Source: Clostridia bacterium (lineage in GTDB: Bacteria > Bacillota > Clostridia > Christensenellales > Aristaeellaceae). Taken from it: a DNA stretch of 64,000 nt. The stretch spans positions 1 through 64,000 of the forward strand of contig JAFXVJ010000037.1 of assembly GCA_017524615.1 (NCBI GenBank), given 5' to 3'. Position numbers and translations under genes: made by a program. Below are positions 25,841 through 34,590 of the stretch, piece by piece (position 1 is the first letter of the stretch; the number at the start of each line of letters is the position of its first letter). The notes under the pieces were generated by a model. The model did not search any database and was not told where the DNA came from. It saw nothing but the letters and a program-made list of their open reading frames with translations.

Positions 25841-26446
25841 TTATGCATCCAGGGCCGCAAGAATGGCGTCAAGCAATTCATCATATCCTTCATAAGCGGA
25901 CAGCTCCGGATGGTCGCGCTTGATTTGCTCTGTACTGCGGAACAGGAAGCCCGCTTTGCTTGCCTGGATCATGCCCAGATCGTTGAAGCTGTCCCCTACG
26001 GCGATGGTATCGAACCCGATGGACTGCAGTGCACGGACGGTGGTCAGCTTGGATTTTTCCACCCGCATGTGAAAACCGGTCACTTCTCCGTCGGACGCCA
26101 CTTCCAAGGTGTTGCAGAAAATGGTGGGCCAGCCCAGCTTCTTCATCAGCGGAGCAGCGAATTGGGTGAAGGTGTCGCTGAGAATGAGCACCTGGGTCTT
26201 TTCCCGCAGGGCATCCAAAAAGGACCGGGCGCCGGGCATGGGATCAATGGTTTCAATCACTTTTTGAATTTCCCTCAGTCCCAGGCCATGCTCTTTCAGA
26301 ATACCGATGCGCCATTTCATCAGTTTATCATAATCCGGCTCATCCCGGGTGGTGCGCTTCAGCTCCGGAATCCCGCTTGCCTCAGCAAAAGCGATCCAGA
26401 TTTCCGGCACCAGCACGCCCTCCAGATCCAGGCAAACAATGTTCAT
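25841..26446 (-). CDS. thrH: Bifunctional phosphoserine phosphatase / homoserine phosphotransferase ThrH
   Basis: A 201-residue HAD-family protein. CLDLEGVLVPEIWIAFAE at the N-terminus, LILSDTFTQF (motif II) and AVGDSFNDLGMI (motif IV) follow Pseudomonas ThrH closely. It removes phosphate from phosphoserine (serine synthesis) and can pass it to homoserine. The start at 26446 follows GCAGGGGAG; the in-frame ATG 84 bases upstream overlaps the -10/-35 region. The gene is monocistronic. Confidence 0.88.
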   Translation of the reverse strand: MNIVCLDLEGVLVPEIWIAFAEASGIPELKRTTRDEPDYDKLMKWRIGILKEHGLGLREIQKVIETIDPMPGARSFLDALREKTQVLILSDTFTQFAAPLMKKLGWPTIFCNTLEVASDGEVTGFHMRVEKSKLTTVRALQSIGFDTIAVGDSFNDLGMIQASKAGFLFRSTEQIKRDHPELSAYEGYDELLDAILAALDA

Positions 26447-26480
26447 GCTCTCCCCTGCCTTTCTCAGATTTCCTCGTTTG

Positions 26481-26509
26481 TTATACCATATCTGAACGTT
26501 TTTTTCAAT
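26481..26509 (-). promoter_or_regulatory. Promoter of thrH
   Basis: On the minus strand: TTGAAA (26509-26504), 17-nt spacer, TATAAC (26486-26481). It lies 34 bases before the thrH ATG. Confidence 0.65.
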
Positions 26510-26664
26510 GGAAATACAAAAAGGAAGCATATCCGCGGGACGAACGCAGGATCATGCATCATTCGACATGTATTTATGAATACCAGAACGAACATTGTAA
26601 AAATGTGGACCAGTTAATACATCGTGCACAATTTCCGCTGGGAAAGTGTGTGCATCCTGCCTAC

Positions 26665-26694
26665 TTGAAATCTGCATGGCGGCAATGCTACAAT
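26665..26694 (+). promoter_or_regulatory. Promoter of the HPr-like gene
   Basis: TTGAAA (26665-26670), 18-nt spacer, TACAAT (26689-26694). Predicted start is near 26701, exactly where a series of hairpins begins. Nothing else is seen in the 333-base thrH/HPr-like gap. Confidence 0.6.
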
Positions 26695-26701
26695 ACGAAA
26701 A

Positions 26702-26766
26702 CAGGCTGGAAGCAGCCTGCCCTATTCTCAGGCGGTATTGCCTGTTCCCGCCGGGCGGTCCCGGCG
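26702..26766 (+). promoter_or_regulatory. Three-hairpin 5' leader of the HPr-like gene
   Basis: Three perfect consecutive hairpins fill the leader: CAGGCTG/CAGCCTG (26702-26708, 26713-26719, GAAG loop), CAGGC/GCCTG (26729-26733, 26740-26744) and CGCCGGG/CCCGGCG (26749-26755, 26760-26766, CGGT loop). The AAAGGAGG ribosome site starts at the next base, 26767. There is no T run, so it is not a terminator; translational control or mRNA protection is more likely. Confidence 0.6.
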
Positions 26767-26779
26767 AAAGGAGGTATCC

Positions 26780-27028
26780 ATGATCGTTCACATTCACGTA
26801 GATTCCATGAAGGCGGCCGAGCAGCTCGCGGGCATCTGCAAGGGATATGCCTGCGAAATGTGTCTGCGTTCGGAGAAATACTGTGTGGATCCCAAATCCA
26901 CCCTGGGCATTTTGGCCATGATGTATTCGTCCAGGGATCAGATGCTGCTGGATACGGGCAGCATGCCGGATAAGGACGTGCCCGCATTCCTGAACACCAT
27001 CGATTCATATGTGATCAAGGAAGATTAG
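26780..27028 (+). CDS. HPr-like protein without the active-site histidine
   Basis: An 82-residue protein with HPr architecture: an N-terminal strand and helix (MKAAEQLAGICKGYACEM), then the Ser-46-region motif VDPKSTLGILAMMYS and a C-terminal helix (DVPAFLNTIDSYVI). The catalytic His-15 loop of HPr is replaced and the region carries cysteines (CEMCLRSEKYC), so it cannot act as a PTS phosphocarrier. The regulatory serine motif is kept, so a Crh-like regulatory role is possible. The start at 26780 follows AAAGGAGG; the stop is TAG. Monocistronic. Confidence 0.68.
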   Translation: MIVHIHVDSMKAAEQLAGICKGYACEMCLRSEKYCVDPKSTLGILAMMYSSRDQMLLDTGSMPDKDVPAFLNTIDSYVIKED

Positions 27029-27173
27029 GGCTCGTTTCAAATTGGGAAAGATGCGTTTCCGGCGTTTCAGGCTGCGTTTCTTACTCCGGCAAACCGTCAT
27101 TAAAGCGCCTTGCATGGCGGCCCGATACGCTTGAAAATGCACATCCCCCCTCACCTTTGATCAGCCAACACGG

Positions 27174-27216
27174 AACAGGCCCGGAGGAATGCCCCGCGCA
27201 TTTCCCCGGGCCTGTT
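27174..27216 (+). terminator. Possible terminator after the HPr-like gene
   Basis: A perfect 11-bp stem AACAGGCCCGG/CCGGGCCTGTT (27174-27184 and 27206-27216) with a 21-nt loop. Only TATAT follows rather than a T run, so termination would be weak. Nothing else is seen between 27029 and 27308. Confidence 0.4.
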
Positions 27217-27308
27217 TATATCACCGTTTTCAGATAAAATACTATTTCATCAGCGGCAAATCCCCGGATGGCTTTGTCGGGAAAGGAGTGAGGGGGCAAT
27301 GGATCCAA

Positions 27309-28676
27309 TCATTCCTCCGCCACGCGCTCCAGGTAATCCGCAAATTCATCGGTGAGCCCCAGATCCCACAGCAGCGAACAGGACATATATTTGTTCCTTG
27401 CGTCCCGGGCGCCGATAAAGGCATTCACGGTATCCTTCACTGAAATGCCGATGTCCGACGGCCGCAGGGGCATGCCCGTTTTTTCCATCAGCGAGCGAAG
27501 TCGGTCGTAATCCGGCAGTTCTTCCGTTACGGCTTGCTGGATTTCTTCCCAGTGATCCACAATCCTGTTCAGCCGCTCTTCATGTCCTTTGCGTTCGTTT
27601 TTTCCGATGGACGCTTCCATGGCGATGATCTCCGGGGCGGTTTTTCCGAAAATGCTCCTGATTCTGCTTTCCCATTTTTCCCGGGTCATGTCATTCCAGT
27701 AAGCTTCGGCCTTGGCGCGGTCCGGGGTGATCTGGCGGAATTTGCGGTACATTTTCAGCGTCAGCATGGTGCCGATGCCCACCTGGATCCCGTGCAGATC
27801 GTAGGGCTGATTTCTTTCCAGCGCCATCATTTCCCACATGTGAGAGAAATAATGCTCCAGGCCGGAGGCGGGCCGGGAAATCTCCGCGAAGGCCATGGCG
27901 ATACCGGATACGATCAGGCCCTCCGCAATGGCCTGGATGGCGTCGGGATCCCGACTGGGAATCCCGTCCGCCGCGTCGATCACGCGCTTGAGCGCGGAGC
28001 GCATCAGCTGCGCCACATCCTCGCAGTAGTATTCCCCCGTCACCAGATGGGAGATCCGCCATTCGCACAGGGCTATGTATTTGGCCGCCATATCCCCCAG
28101 CCCCGCCCACAGCATCCGCATGGGCGCCTGACGCAGAATATCCGTATCCAGCAAAATGCCTTTGGGCGCGCGGTTGAACAGGGTCATTTTCACGTGGTTG
28201 ATTTCCATGGCGGAAGAATTGGAGGCAAACCCGTCCATGGAAGGGGCGGTGCCCACGATCGCGCTCTTGAGCCCGGTGGCGTGACCCAGCACCTTGCAGA
28301 TGTCATTGATGACGCCGCTGCCCACGCCCAGGAACAGGTCGCAGGAGGGATCAAAGTGCATCAGCACGCTGCCCACCTCCCACTCGGCCGGGGCGATTTT
28401 CTGGCCCGCACAGGGAATGATGTACAGCATATGGGGAATGCCGGCGGCGGTCAGCAGGGCATCCACCTGCTTCCCGGCCACTTCGAAGGTATGATCGTCA
28501 CAGACGATAAAGGGCTTTTTGCAGCCCAAAGCCCGCACCATGTCTGAGACGCCCGCCAGGGCGCTGCTTCCGATGCGCAGATCATCCAGCGCGCAGGCGT
28601 GGTGCTTGCCGCAGGGACATGCAAAGCCCTCCTGCCGTGTCAGGGCCTGAATCGACATCCGGTAAAAATCCGGCAT
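27309..28676 (-). CDS. sn-glycerol-1-phosphate dehydrogenase (AraM/EgsA type)
   Basis: A 455-residue iron/zinc-type alcohol dehydrogenase relative that reduces dihydroxyacetone phosphate to sn-glycerol 1-phosphate. Markers are GVGSGVINDICK (nucleotide binding), GTAPSMDGFASNSSAM, the metal-site region SGLEHYFSHMWE and DLHGIQVGIGT. In Bacillus AraM feeds heptaprenylglyceryl phosphate synthesis. An N-terminal cysteine/histidine cluster (CPCGKHHAC) is present. The start at 28676 follows ACGGAGG by eight bases. It is divergent from the DUF4867 gene. Confidence 0.88.
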   Translation of the reverse strand: MPDFYRMSIQALTRQEGFACPCGKHHACALDDLRIGSSALAGVSDMVRALGCKKPFIVCDDHTFEVAGKQVDALLTAAGIPHMLYIIPCAGQKIAPAEWEVGSVLMHFDPSCDLFLGVGSGVINDICKVLGHATGLKSAIVGTAPSMDGFASNSSAMEINHVKMTLFNRAPKGILLDTDILRQAPMRMLWAGLGDMAAKYIALCEWRISHLVTGEYYCEDVAQLMRSALKRVIDAADGIPSRDPDAIQAIAEGLIVSGIAMAFAEISRPASGLEHYFSHMWEMMALERNQPYDLHGIQVGIGTMLTLKMYRKFRQITPDRAKAEAYWNDMTREKWESRIRSIFGKTAPEIIAMEASIGKNERKGHEERLNRIVDHWEEIQQAVTEELPDYDRLRSLMEKTGMPLRPSDIGISVKDTVNAFIGARDARNKYMSCSLLWDLGLTDEFADYLERVAEE

Positions 28677-28857
28677 GGTTTGTTCCTCCGTTTCGCTGCC
28701 ATGTGGAAGGACATGGCTGTTTCCGATCCGCACGGAGAATGAGCATCCCCCTGCGCGTTTTCTGTACAGATTTTATATCAAACGGCGCTTTCCCGTCAAG
28801 CTCTTTCCGTTTCGCAAAGATTGTGCAGGATTTGTTGTAATTTGAACAGGATTTCTC

Positions 28858-28886
28858 TTGCATTTTCTGGGATTATCCGTTACAAT
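28858..28886 (+). promoter_or_regulatory. Promoter of the DUF4867 / isomerase operon
   Basis: TTGCAT (28858-28863), 17-nt spacer, TACAAT (28881-28886), 44 bases before the ATG. Confidence 0.65.
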
Positions 28887-28930
28887 ATATACAATATCCC
28901 GCATACAAAAAAACGAATGGAGAATGCCGT

Positions 28931-29578
28931 ATGAAAATTATTCCTGTAACGGACAAAAGCTTCGCGCCCTATGGCCGCATCGTGGAAGGCTATGATGTGC
29001 AGGGCGTGCTGCAAGCGCTGGAAGATACCACGCCTTGCCCCGAAGGCGTGGTGTATTTTGCCAAAGTGGATTCCCTGCACGCGGCAGCAGGCGCGGAAGC
29101 GCTGGGCGAGGCCCTGTTTGGCGGCATGCCCTATCAGCTGGGCTGCTGCAACGGCCATAATACCAAGCTGAACTGCCTGGAATACCACCGGGACAGCGAA
29201 TTCAATCTGGGCACGGAGGATTTCATCCTGCTGCTGGCCAAGATGGACGATATCGAGGATGACATTCTGGACACGGGAAAAGCCAAGGCGTTTTTCGTGC
29301 CAAAGGGCGTGATGGTGGAGGTGTATGCCACAACGCTGCACTATGCCCCCTGCCATGCCGATCCCGCCAAGGGCTTCCGGGTGCTGGTGGCGCTGCCCCT
29401 GAATACCAACACCGACTACCGGCCCGGCACCGGCAGGAACGTGCTTGACAAATCCCTGTGGGCGCGGAATAAATGGCTGCTGGCCCATGCTGACAGCAGC
29501 GAAGCCAAGGATGGCGCTTATGTAGGACTCAAAGGCGAAAACATCGACATCAAAGACGATGTGCCTTTTCGTCAATAA
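28931..29578 (+). CDS. DUF4867 family protein
   Basis: A 215-residue soluble protein of the DUF4867 family, which has a cupin/ureidoglycolate-lyase-like look: a conserved KLNCLEYHRDSEFNLGTEDFILLL segment (Glu-His-Asp suggests a metal or sugar site) and FFVPKGVMVEVYATTLHYAPCH. The family is uncharacterised and repeatedly found beside fucose/arabinose-type isomerases, as here (37 bases upstream of one). A role as a sugar mutarotase or isomerase partner is an inference. A GGAGAATGCCGT site precedes the ATG. Confidence 0.78.
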   Translation: MKIIPVTDKSFAPYGRIVEGYDVQGVLQALEDTTPCPEGVVYFAKVDSLHAAAGAEALGEALFGGMPYQLGCCNGHNTKLNCLEYHRDSEFNLGTEDFILLLAKMDDIEDDILDTGKAKAFFVPKGVMVEVYATTLHYAPCHADPAKGFRVLVALPLNTNTDYRPGTGRNVLDKSLWARNKWLLAHADSSEAKDGAYVGLKGENIDIKDDVPFRQ

Positions 29579-29615
29579 AGACACCAGAGTATGATTCAAA
29601 GGGAGGAGATTCACC

Positions 29616-31091
29616 ATGCAGAACATTCCCCAGGTAAAGCTCGGCATCATCGCCGTGTCCCGCGACTGTTTCCCCATCAACCTGTCCATCGCTCGCCGGG
29701 AAGCCATCAAAAAGGCTTACAAGGGTGAATTGTACGAGTGTCCTGTCACCGTGGAAAACGAAGCCGATATGCTCAAGGCCGTGGCGGACGTAAAAGCCGC
29801 CGAGTGCAACGCGCTGGTGGTGTTTTTGGGCAACTTCGGCCCCGAGACCCCCGAAACCCTCATCGCCAGGAATTTCGACGGTCCGTGCATGTTCGTGGCG
29901 GCTGCCGAAGGCGACGGCGACCTGATCAACGGCCGCGGCGACGCCTACTGCGGCATGCTGAACTGCTCCTACAACCTGGGCATGCGGCATTTGACGGGCT
30001 ACATTCCCGAATATCCCGTCGGCACTGCGGATGACATTGCCAAAATGATCGCGGACTTCGTTCCCGTGGCTCGGGCCATCATCGGCGTGAAAAACCTGAA
30101 GATCATCACCTTCGGGCCCCGTCCCCAGGACTTCTTCGCCTGCAACGCCCCCATCAAGGGCCTCTATGAACTGGGCATCGAAATCGAAGAAAACAGCGAA
30201 CTGGATCTGCTGGTTTCCTACAAAGCCCATGCCGGCGACAAGCGCATCCCCGACGTATGCAAGGACATGGCTGAGGAAATGGGCGAAGGCAAATACTTCC
30301 CCGACATGCTGGAGCGCATGGCCCAGTTTGAATTGACCCTGCTGGATTGGGCGGAGCAGCATAAAGGCGCCCGGAAGTACGTGGCTTTTGCCGACAAGTG
30401 CTGGCCCGCGTTCCCCGAGCAGTTCGGCTTTGAGCCCTGCTATGTGAACAGCCGTCTGGCTTCCCGTGGCATCCCGGTGGCCTGCGAAGTGGATATCTAC
30501 GGCGCGCTGAGCGAATACATCGGCGCTTGCGTGTCCGAAGACGCCATCACCCTGCTGGATATCAACAATTCCGTGCCCGCCCAGATGTGGGAAAGCCAGA
30601 TCAAGGGCAAGTTCGATTACGCCCTGACCGATACCTTCATGGGCTTCCACTGCGGCAACACCCCCAGCTGCAAGATGTGCGCCGATCGCGCCGTGAAGTA
30701 TCAGCTGATCCAGCACCGTTTGCTGGAGCCGGCCGGCAGCGATCCTGACTTCACCCGCGGCACCCTGGAAGGCGATATCGCTCCCGGCGAAATCACCTTC
30801 TACCGTCTCCAGTGCGACAGCAACGGCGATCTGCGCTCCTACATCGCTCAGGGCGAAGTGCTGCCCGTGGCCACCACCTCCTTCGGCGGCATCGGCGTGT
30901 TCGCCATCCATGATATGGGCCGCTTCTACCGTCACGTGCTGATCCAGAAGCGCTATCCGCATCATGGCGCGGTGGCCTTCGGCCATCACGGCAAGGCCCT
31001 GTTCGAGGTCTTCAAATTCCTGGGCGTCAAGGATATCGCCTGGAACCAGCCCAAGTGCCTGCCCTATCCCACGGAGAATCCCTGGGGCTGA
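29616..31091 (+). CDS. L-fucose/L-arabinose isomerase family protein
   Basis: A 491-residue aldose-ketose isomerase. It begins KLGIIAVSRDCFPINLS, has a central FADKCWPAFPEQFGFEPCYVNSRLA, then ACEVDIYGALSEYIGA (metal-ligand glutamate and aspartate as in FucI) and GFHCGNTPSCKMC, and closes with HHGAVAFGHHG. It interconverts an aldose and its ketose in the cytoplasm; exact substrate (fucose, arabinose or another sugar) cannot be fixed. It has a strong GGGAGGAG site and ends in a perfect terminator, forming a two-gene operon with DUF4867. Confidence 0.85.
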   Translation: MQNIPQVKLGIIAVSRDCFPINLSIARREAIKKAYKGELYECPVTVENEADMLKAVADVKAAECNALVVFLGNFGPETPETLIARNFDGPCMFVAAAEGDGDLINGRGDAYCGMLNCSYNLGMRHLTGYIPEYPVGTADDIAKMIADFVPVARAIIGVKNLKIITFGPRPQDFFACNAPIKGLYELGIEIEENSELDLLVSYKAHAGDKRIPDVCKDMAEEMGEGKYFPDMLERMAQFELTLLDWAEQHKGARKYVAFADKCWPAFPEQFGFEPCYVNSRLASRGIPVACEVDIYGALSEYIGACVSEDAITLLDINNSVPAQMWESQIKGKFDYALTDTFMGFHCGNTPSCKMCADRAVKYQLIQHRLLEPAGSDPDFTRGTLEGDIAPGEITFYRLQCDSNGDLRSYIAQGEVLPVATTSFGGIGVFAIHDMGRFYRHVLIQKRYPHHGAVAFGHHGKALFEVFKFLGVKDIAWNQPKCLPYPTENPWG

Positions 31092-31125
31092 TCGGAAACG
31101 GCATCCCATAACGGCATAAACACAC

Positions 31126-31156
31126 ATCCCGTCGGTTCACACCGACGGGATTTTTG
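31126..31156 (+). terminator. Terminator of the DUF4867 / isomerase operon
   Basis: A perfect 11-bp stem ATCCCGTCGGT/ACCGACGGGAT (31126-31136 and 31141-31151), TCAC loop, then TTTT. Confidence 0.9.
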
Positions 31157-31259
31157 AATGTATATAGTGATGCACTTATGATTTCGGAAGTGCGGCGTCA
31201 GGTGGGATCGCGTGTGTCTGATATGTGCGTGGGTTCATGATGCCGCTCTTTTTTCTCCA

Positions 31260-33083
31260 TCATTCGAAAATCTTTCTTCCCTGGGCATCGTCCACGCCGC
31301 TGAACCGATGGAAAAAGGTATTCACGATATCCCGCCATTCCCTGGCGTTGGCGATTTGCATTTCCATGCGTTCCATGACCTCTGTCCGGTCCGGCTCGGG
31401 GAGGGAAAGGGCGGCCAGGGCATCCCGCATGCGTTCTGTTTCTTCACAGCCTTCAAAATGGTCGTCGTAGATCCGTTGGATCAGGGTACGGCCATCCCGC
31501 ATGATGTGATCATAGGGCAGCCGATGGAAGAACAAAAGCATTTCATCCGGACACTGGGCAGGGTCCTCATACAGTGCTTTCAGTTCCGCGGGATACTGAG
31601 CGGCATAGCCTGTTCCCTTTTCCGTCCGGTCGATGCCGACGGCGTCCCGGCTGGCGCGGTTATAGGTGCCCCAGGCATCGAATTCATATCCGTAGGGGCT
31701 GGGGCCGTAATGATCGCCGGGGCGCACCATCCAGCACAGCCCCAGCGGAGCAGTGTATTTTTCATACACAGTCCGGCTGTTCAGGAGCAGCTTCATCAGG
31801 CTGTTTTCATCGTCGGGGCACATATCATACGTCATTTTTACCCACTGCCGGATGACATCTTCCGCATCTTCATCCGGATTCCAGGCAAACCGGCCGTAAG
31901 CAAACAGATTCAACATGGCGAACGGATGCCCGACCCAGTTTTCATCCCGGCCCAGGTTGCTGACTGCGGCAATGGCGCGCACGCGCTCTTTGCCCATCTG
32001 GTCAAAGACTTCGCGCCACATCGGCGGCATGGCATAAAGGTCGATTTGGTGGCCGGTATATTCCTGCGCCAATTGGAATTCGATGTCCATCGCCGTGTTT
32101 TTCATGCCCAGCAGCAGCGGCGACAGCGGTTCCCGCACCTGGAAATCAAATGGACCGTGCTTCACCTGCAGGATCACATTCCCGTCGAACTGCCCATCCA
32201 GCGGCCTATACAAATCATAAGCCGCGCAGGGCCGGTCGGTTTTCGTGTCCCGCCAGTCCTGCATGCAATTATACACAAAGGCCCGCCATACCAGCACTCC
32301 GCCATATGGCGCGATGGCCCGGGCCAGCATGTTCGCGCCTTCCGCGTGGGTACGGCCGTAAGCGTTGGGGCCTGGGCGATGCTCGCTGTCCGCTTTCACC
32401 AGGAAGCCGGCCAGGTCGGGAATCGCCTGCCACACCGCCCGGGCACGGTCCGCCCACCAAGCGGCAACGGCTGCATCCATTGGATCCGCCGTGGGCAGTC
32501 CGTACTGCAGGGGCAAGGAAAAGTCGATGGAAATCATCAGCCGTACGCCAAAAGGCCGGAGCAGTTCCGCAAAAGCAGCCAGATCCGGCAGCAGCGTATC
32601 CACCAGATGCTGGGCTGGCTGATGCACGTTGACATTGTTGACGCACAGGGTGTTGATGCCGACGCTGGCCAGCAGCCGGCCCAGCTGGCGGATGCGAGCG
32701 GGATCGTAGGAAAATGCGCCGCCCTCAAACCACATGGAGCGCCCGGCGTAACCCCTTTCCACCGTGCCATCCATGTTGTCCCACGCGTTGATCATGCGCA
32801 GGGCATAGAAAGGGGCTTGCCTGCCCTGCGGTATTTTCCCCGTTTTCAAGCCATGGGCCAGGGCATAAACGCCGTACAGCACGCCCGCCTCTCCCCCGGT
32901 AATCTGCCACCCATCGCCGGCTTGCCCGATTGTGTAGCTTTCTCCCGCCGCTTTGTCAACCGTGAAGGACACGGGAGCGCCAACCTGGCGCGCTTCAAAT
33001 TCCGCCGTCTGCAAAGGGGTGTGCAATCCCTCCGGCACAGGTGCCGCCCAATCCTTCAGCCAGGCTTTTCTTGTCTGCCACAT
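31260..33083 (-). CDS. GH67 alpha-glucuronidase
   Basis: A 607-residue cytoplasmic enzyme that removes 4-O-methyl-glucuronic acid from xylo-oligosaccharides. GH67 hallmarks appear in order: RMINAWDNMDGTVERGYAGRS, CVNNVNVHQP, LVKADSEHRPGPNAYGRTHAEGANMLARAIAPYGG, VLVWRAFVYN, NVILQVKHGPFDFQVREP, MDIEFQLAQEYTGHQIDLY and WVKMTYDMCPDDE. No signal peptide. It is shorter than the usual 680-730 residues because the N-terminal domain is trimmed. Last gene of the GH2 operon, 13 bases after the xylosidase, so the two act on the same substrate. Confidence 0.9.
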   Translation of the reverse strand: MWQTRKAWLKDWAAPVPEGLHTPLQTAEFEARQVGAPVSFTVDKAAGESYTIGQAGDGWQITGGEAGVLYGVYALAHGLKTGKIPQGRQAPFYALRMINAWDNMDGTVERGYAGRSMWFEGGAFSYDPARIRQLGRLLASVGINTLCVNNVNVHQPAQHLVDTLLPDLAAFAELLRPFGVRLMISIDFSLPLQYGLPTADPMDAAVAAWWADRARAVWQAIPDLAGFLVKADSEHRPGPNAYGRTHAEGANMLARAIAPYGGVLVWRAFVYNCMQDWRDTKTDRPCAAYDLYRPLDGQFDGNVILQVKHGPFDFQVREPLSPLLLGMKNTAMDIEFQLAQEYTGHQIDLYAMPPMWREVFDQMGKERVRAIAAVSNLGRDENWVGHPFAMLNLFAYGRFAWNPDEDAEDVIRQWVKMTYDMCPDDENSLMKLLLNSRTVYEKYTAPLGLCWMVRPGDHYGPSPYGYEFDAWGTYNRASRDAVGIDRTEKGTGYAAQYPAELKALYEDPAQCPDEMLLFFHRLPYDHIMRDGRTLIQRIYDDHFEGCEETERMRDALAALSLPEPDRTEVMERMEMQIANAREWRDIVNTFFHRFSGVDDAQGRKIFE

Positions 33084-33096
33084 GGTCGCTTCCCTC

Positions 33097-34590
33097 TCAA
33101 TCTTCGCAATAGTACGAATAATCGTAGCCTGGGTCTTCCGTTCGCTGAACGGGCAGAATCCGCAGCCGTGCCAGGGCGTTTTTCTTAAGCTTCAACCGCA
33201 CCGAGATCCCCTCTTGGGTGCTTTCCGATTCCAGAACCGCTTGCCGGGGCTGCCCCGCCGCGCGCAGGAAGCGCAGCTGTTCCGCGGTCAAATGCGCAGG
33301 TTCACCCATCCGGTGCCAGCAGCGGAGAGGATTGCAGCTTTCCTCGTCCACAAGGTCCATCAGCACAGCGGCGTCGGCCTTCATGGGCAGGGTCAGCGAA
33401 AGCTCCGCTTCCTCCCCCAGCGTCCACACCACCGCGTCGTATCCGCCGTCTGTCCGCCTGGTGATCACGGCATGCTCATCCCTGTATACGCATTCGCCGA
33501 TGAGGCCGGAAAAGAAGGAAAAGGCCCACAGGGTCGGCTTGGGGATCAGCCCATTGGCCATCATGCCAAAGCCGCCGTGGAATGGACGGGTGGGAATGCC
33601 CTGTTCTTCAAATACATCGCCGAAGGTCCAGTAGCTGTATCCGTCCGCGACGTCTCCCAGCCGCGCCAGCAGCGCAGCGCAGGTGGCGGCGTTCAGGTTG
33701 GTGTCGTGAATGGGACAGAAAGGATTATAGCTGGTATTGAATTCAGTGATGTACAGGGGGATGCCCTTGTATTCCGGGAAAGAATCGATGATATCCCGGC
33801 TTTCCTGCATTTCCGCGATCAGGTCATCCGGCTTGTTCATGGTATGGTACAGATACCGGCCCTTATGCTCCGGGGTCTGGCCCATGTAGGCATGGCGTGT
33901 AACGAAATCAACAGGCAGGCTTTCTTTTTTGCAGAACGCCAGGAAATCGGCAATCCATTGCTGGCTGCCCATGCCGCCGCAGATGGCCGGGCCGCCCACC
34001 CGCATTTGGGGCAGCGCTTCTTTCACGGCCGACACCGTGGCGCGGTACAGTTCCAGGTATTTGCCCTTATCGGCATGCTCCCAGAATCCGGGCAGATTGG
34101 GCTCGTTCCAGATTTCGCAGGGCCAGGTTTCCACCCGTTCTTTTCCGTAGCGCTCCGACAAGTGGCGAAGCGTGGCCTGAACCAAATCGCGCCAGGCCTG
34201 CATATCCTTTGGCGGCACTGTGTGCGCCTTCCAGTAGAACAGCGTTTGTTCGCTCGCGGCCAGCTTTTCCGGCATGAAGCCCAGTTCCAGGAAGGGCTCC
34301 AATCCGTTTTCCAGGTACGCGTCCATCACCCGGTCCAAGTAGGTAAAGCAGTACCACTGGTTTTTCACGCCGTCCGGCGTGGTGAATTCCTGATAGATGC
34401 CCATCTGATCGCTGAACAGGCCATGCCCGCGGATGTAACGAAAATGGCATGCCTCCTGCACGGCGCGCAGCTGATCCTGGTATTCTTTGTGCAGGGCTAG
34501 ATCCAGCCGCCCCGTACCCACGCAGTAATCCGTCAGGTTACGGAACGGAGCGCTGTCTCCTGCCTTCACGGTGATTTTGATTTCAGCCAT
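33097..34590 (-). CDS. GH39 beta-xylosidase
   Basis: A 497-residue retaining glycosidase releasing xylose from xylo-oligosaccharides. FRYIRGHGLFSDQMGIY, the acid/base glutamate in WPCEIWNEPNLPGFW (near residue 160), and the nucleophile in PLYITEFNTSY (near 260) are intact. A C-terminal beta-sandwich (residues 380-490) is present. No signal peptide, so intracellular. The start at 34590 overlaps the preceding gene by eight bases; an ATG 11 codons upstream lies deeper in that gene. Confidence 0.92.
   Translation of the reverse strand: MAEIKITVKAGDSAPFRNLTDYCVGTGRLDLALHKEYQDQLRAVQEACHFRYIRGHGLFSDQMGIYQEFTTPDGVKNQWYCFTYLDRVMDAYLENGLEPFLELGFMPEKLAASEQTLFYWKAHTVPPKDMQAWRDLVQATLRHLSERYGKERVETWPCEIWNEPNLPGFWEHADKGKYLELYRATVSAVKEALPQMRVGGPAICGGMGSQQWIADFLAFCKKESLPVDFVTRHAYMGQTPEHKGRYLYHTMNKPDDLIAEMQESRDIIDSFPEYKGIPLYITEFNTSYNPFCPIHDTNLNAATCAALLARLGDVADGYSYWTFGDVFEEQGIPTRPFHGGFGMMANGLIPKPTLWAFSFFSGLIGECVYRDEHAVITRRTDGGYDAVVWTLGEEAELSLTLPMKADAAVLMDLVDEESCNPLRCWHRMGEPAHLTAEQLRFLRAAGQPRQAVLESESTQEGISVRLKLKKNALARLRILPVQRTEDPGYDYSYYCED

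Noticed and set aside
31212-33188. A 658-codon open frame on the plus strand opposite the GH67 gene
   Set aside because: GH67 motifs are continuous on the minus strand; the plus-strand frame has no recognisable domain or ribosome site.
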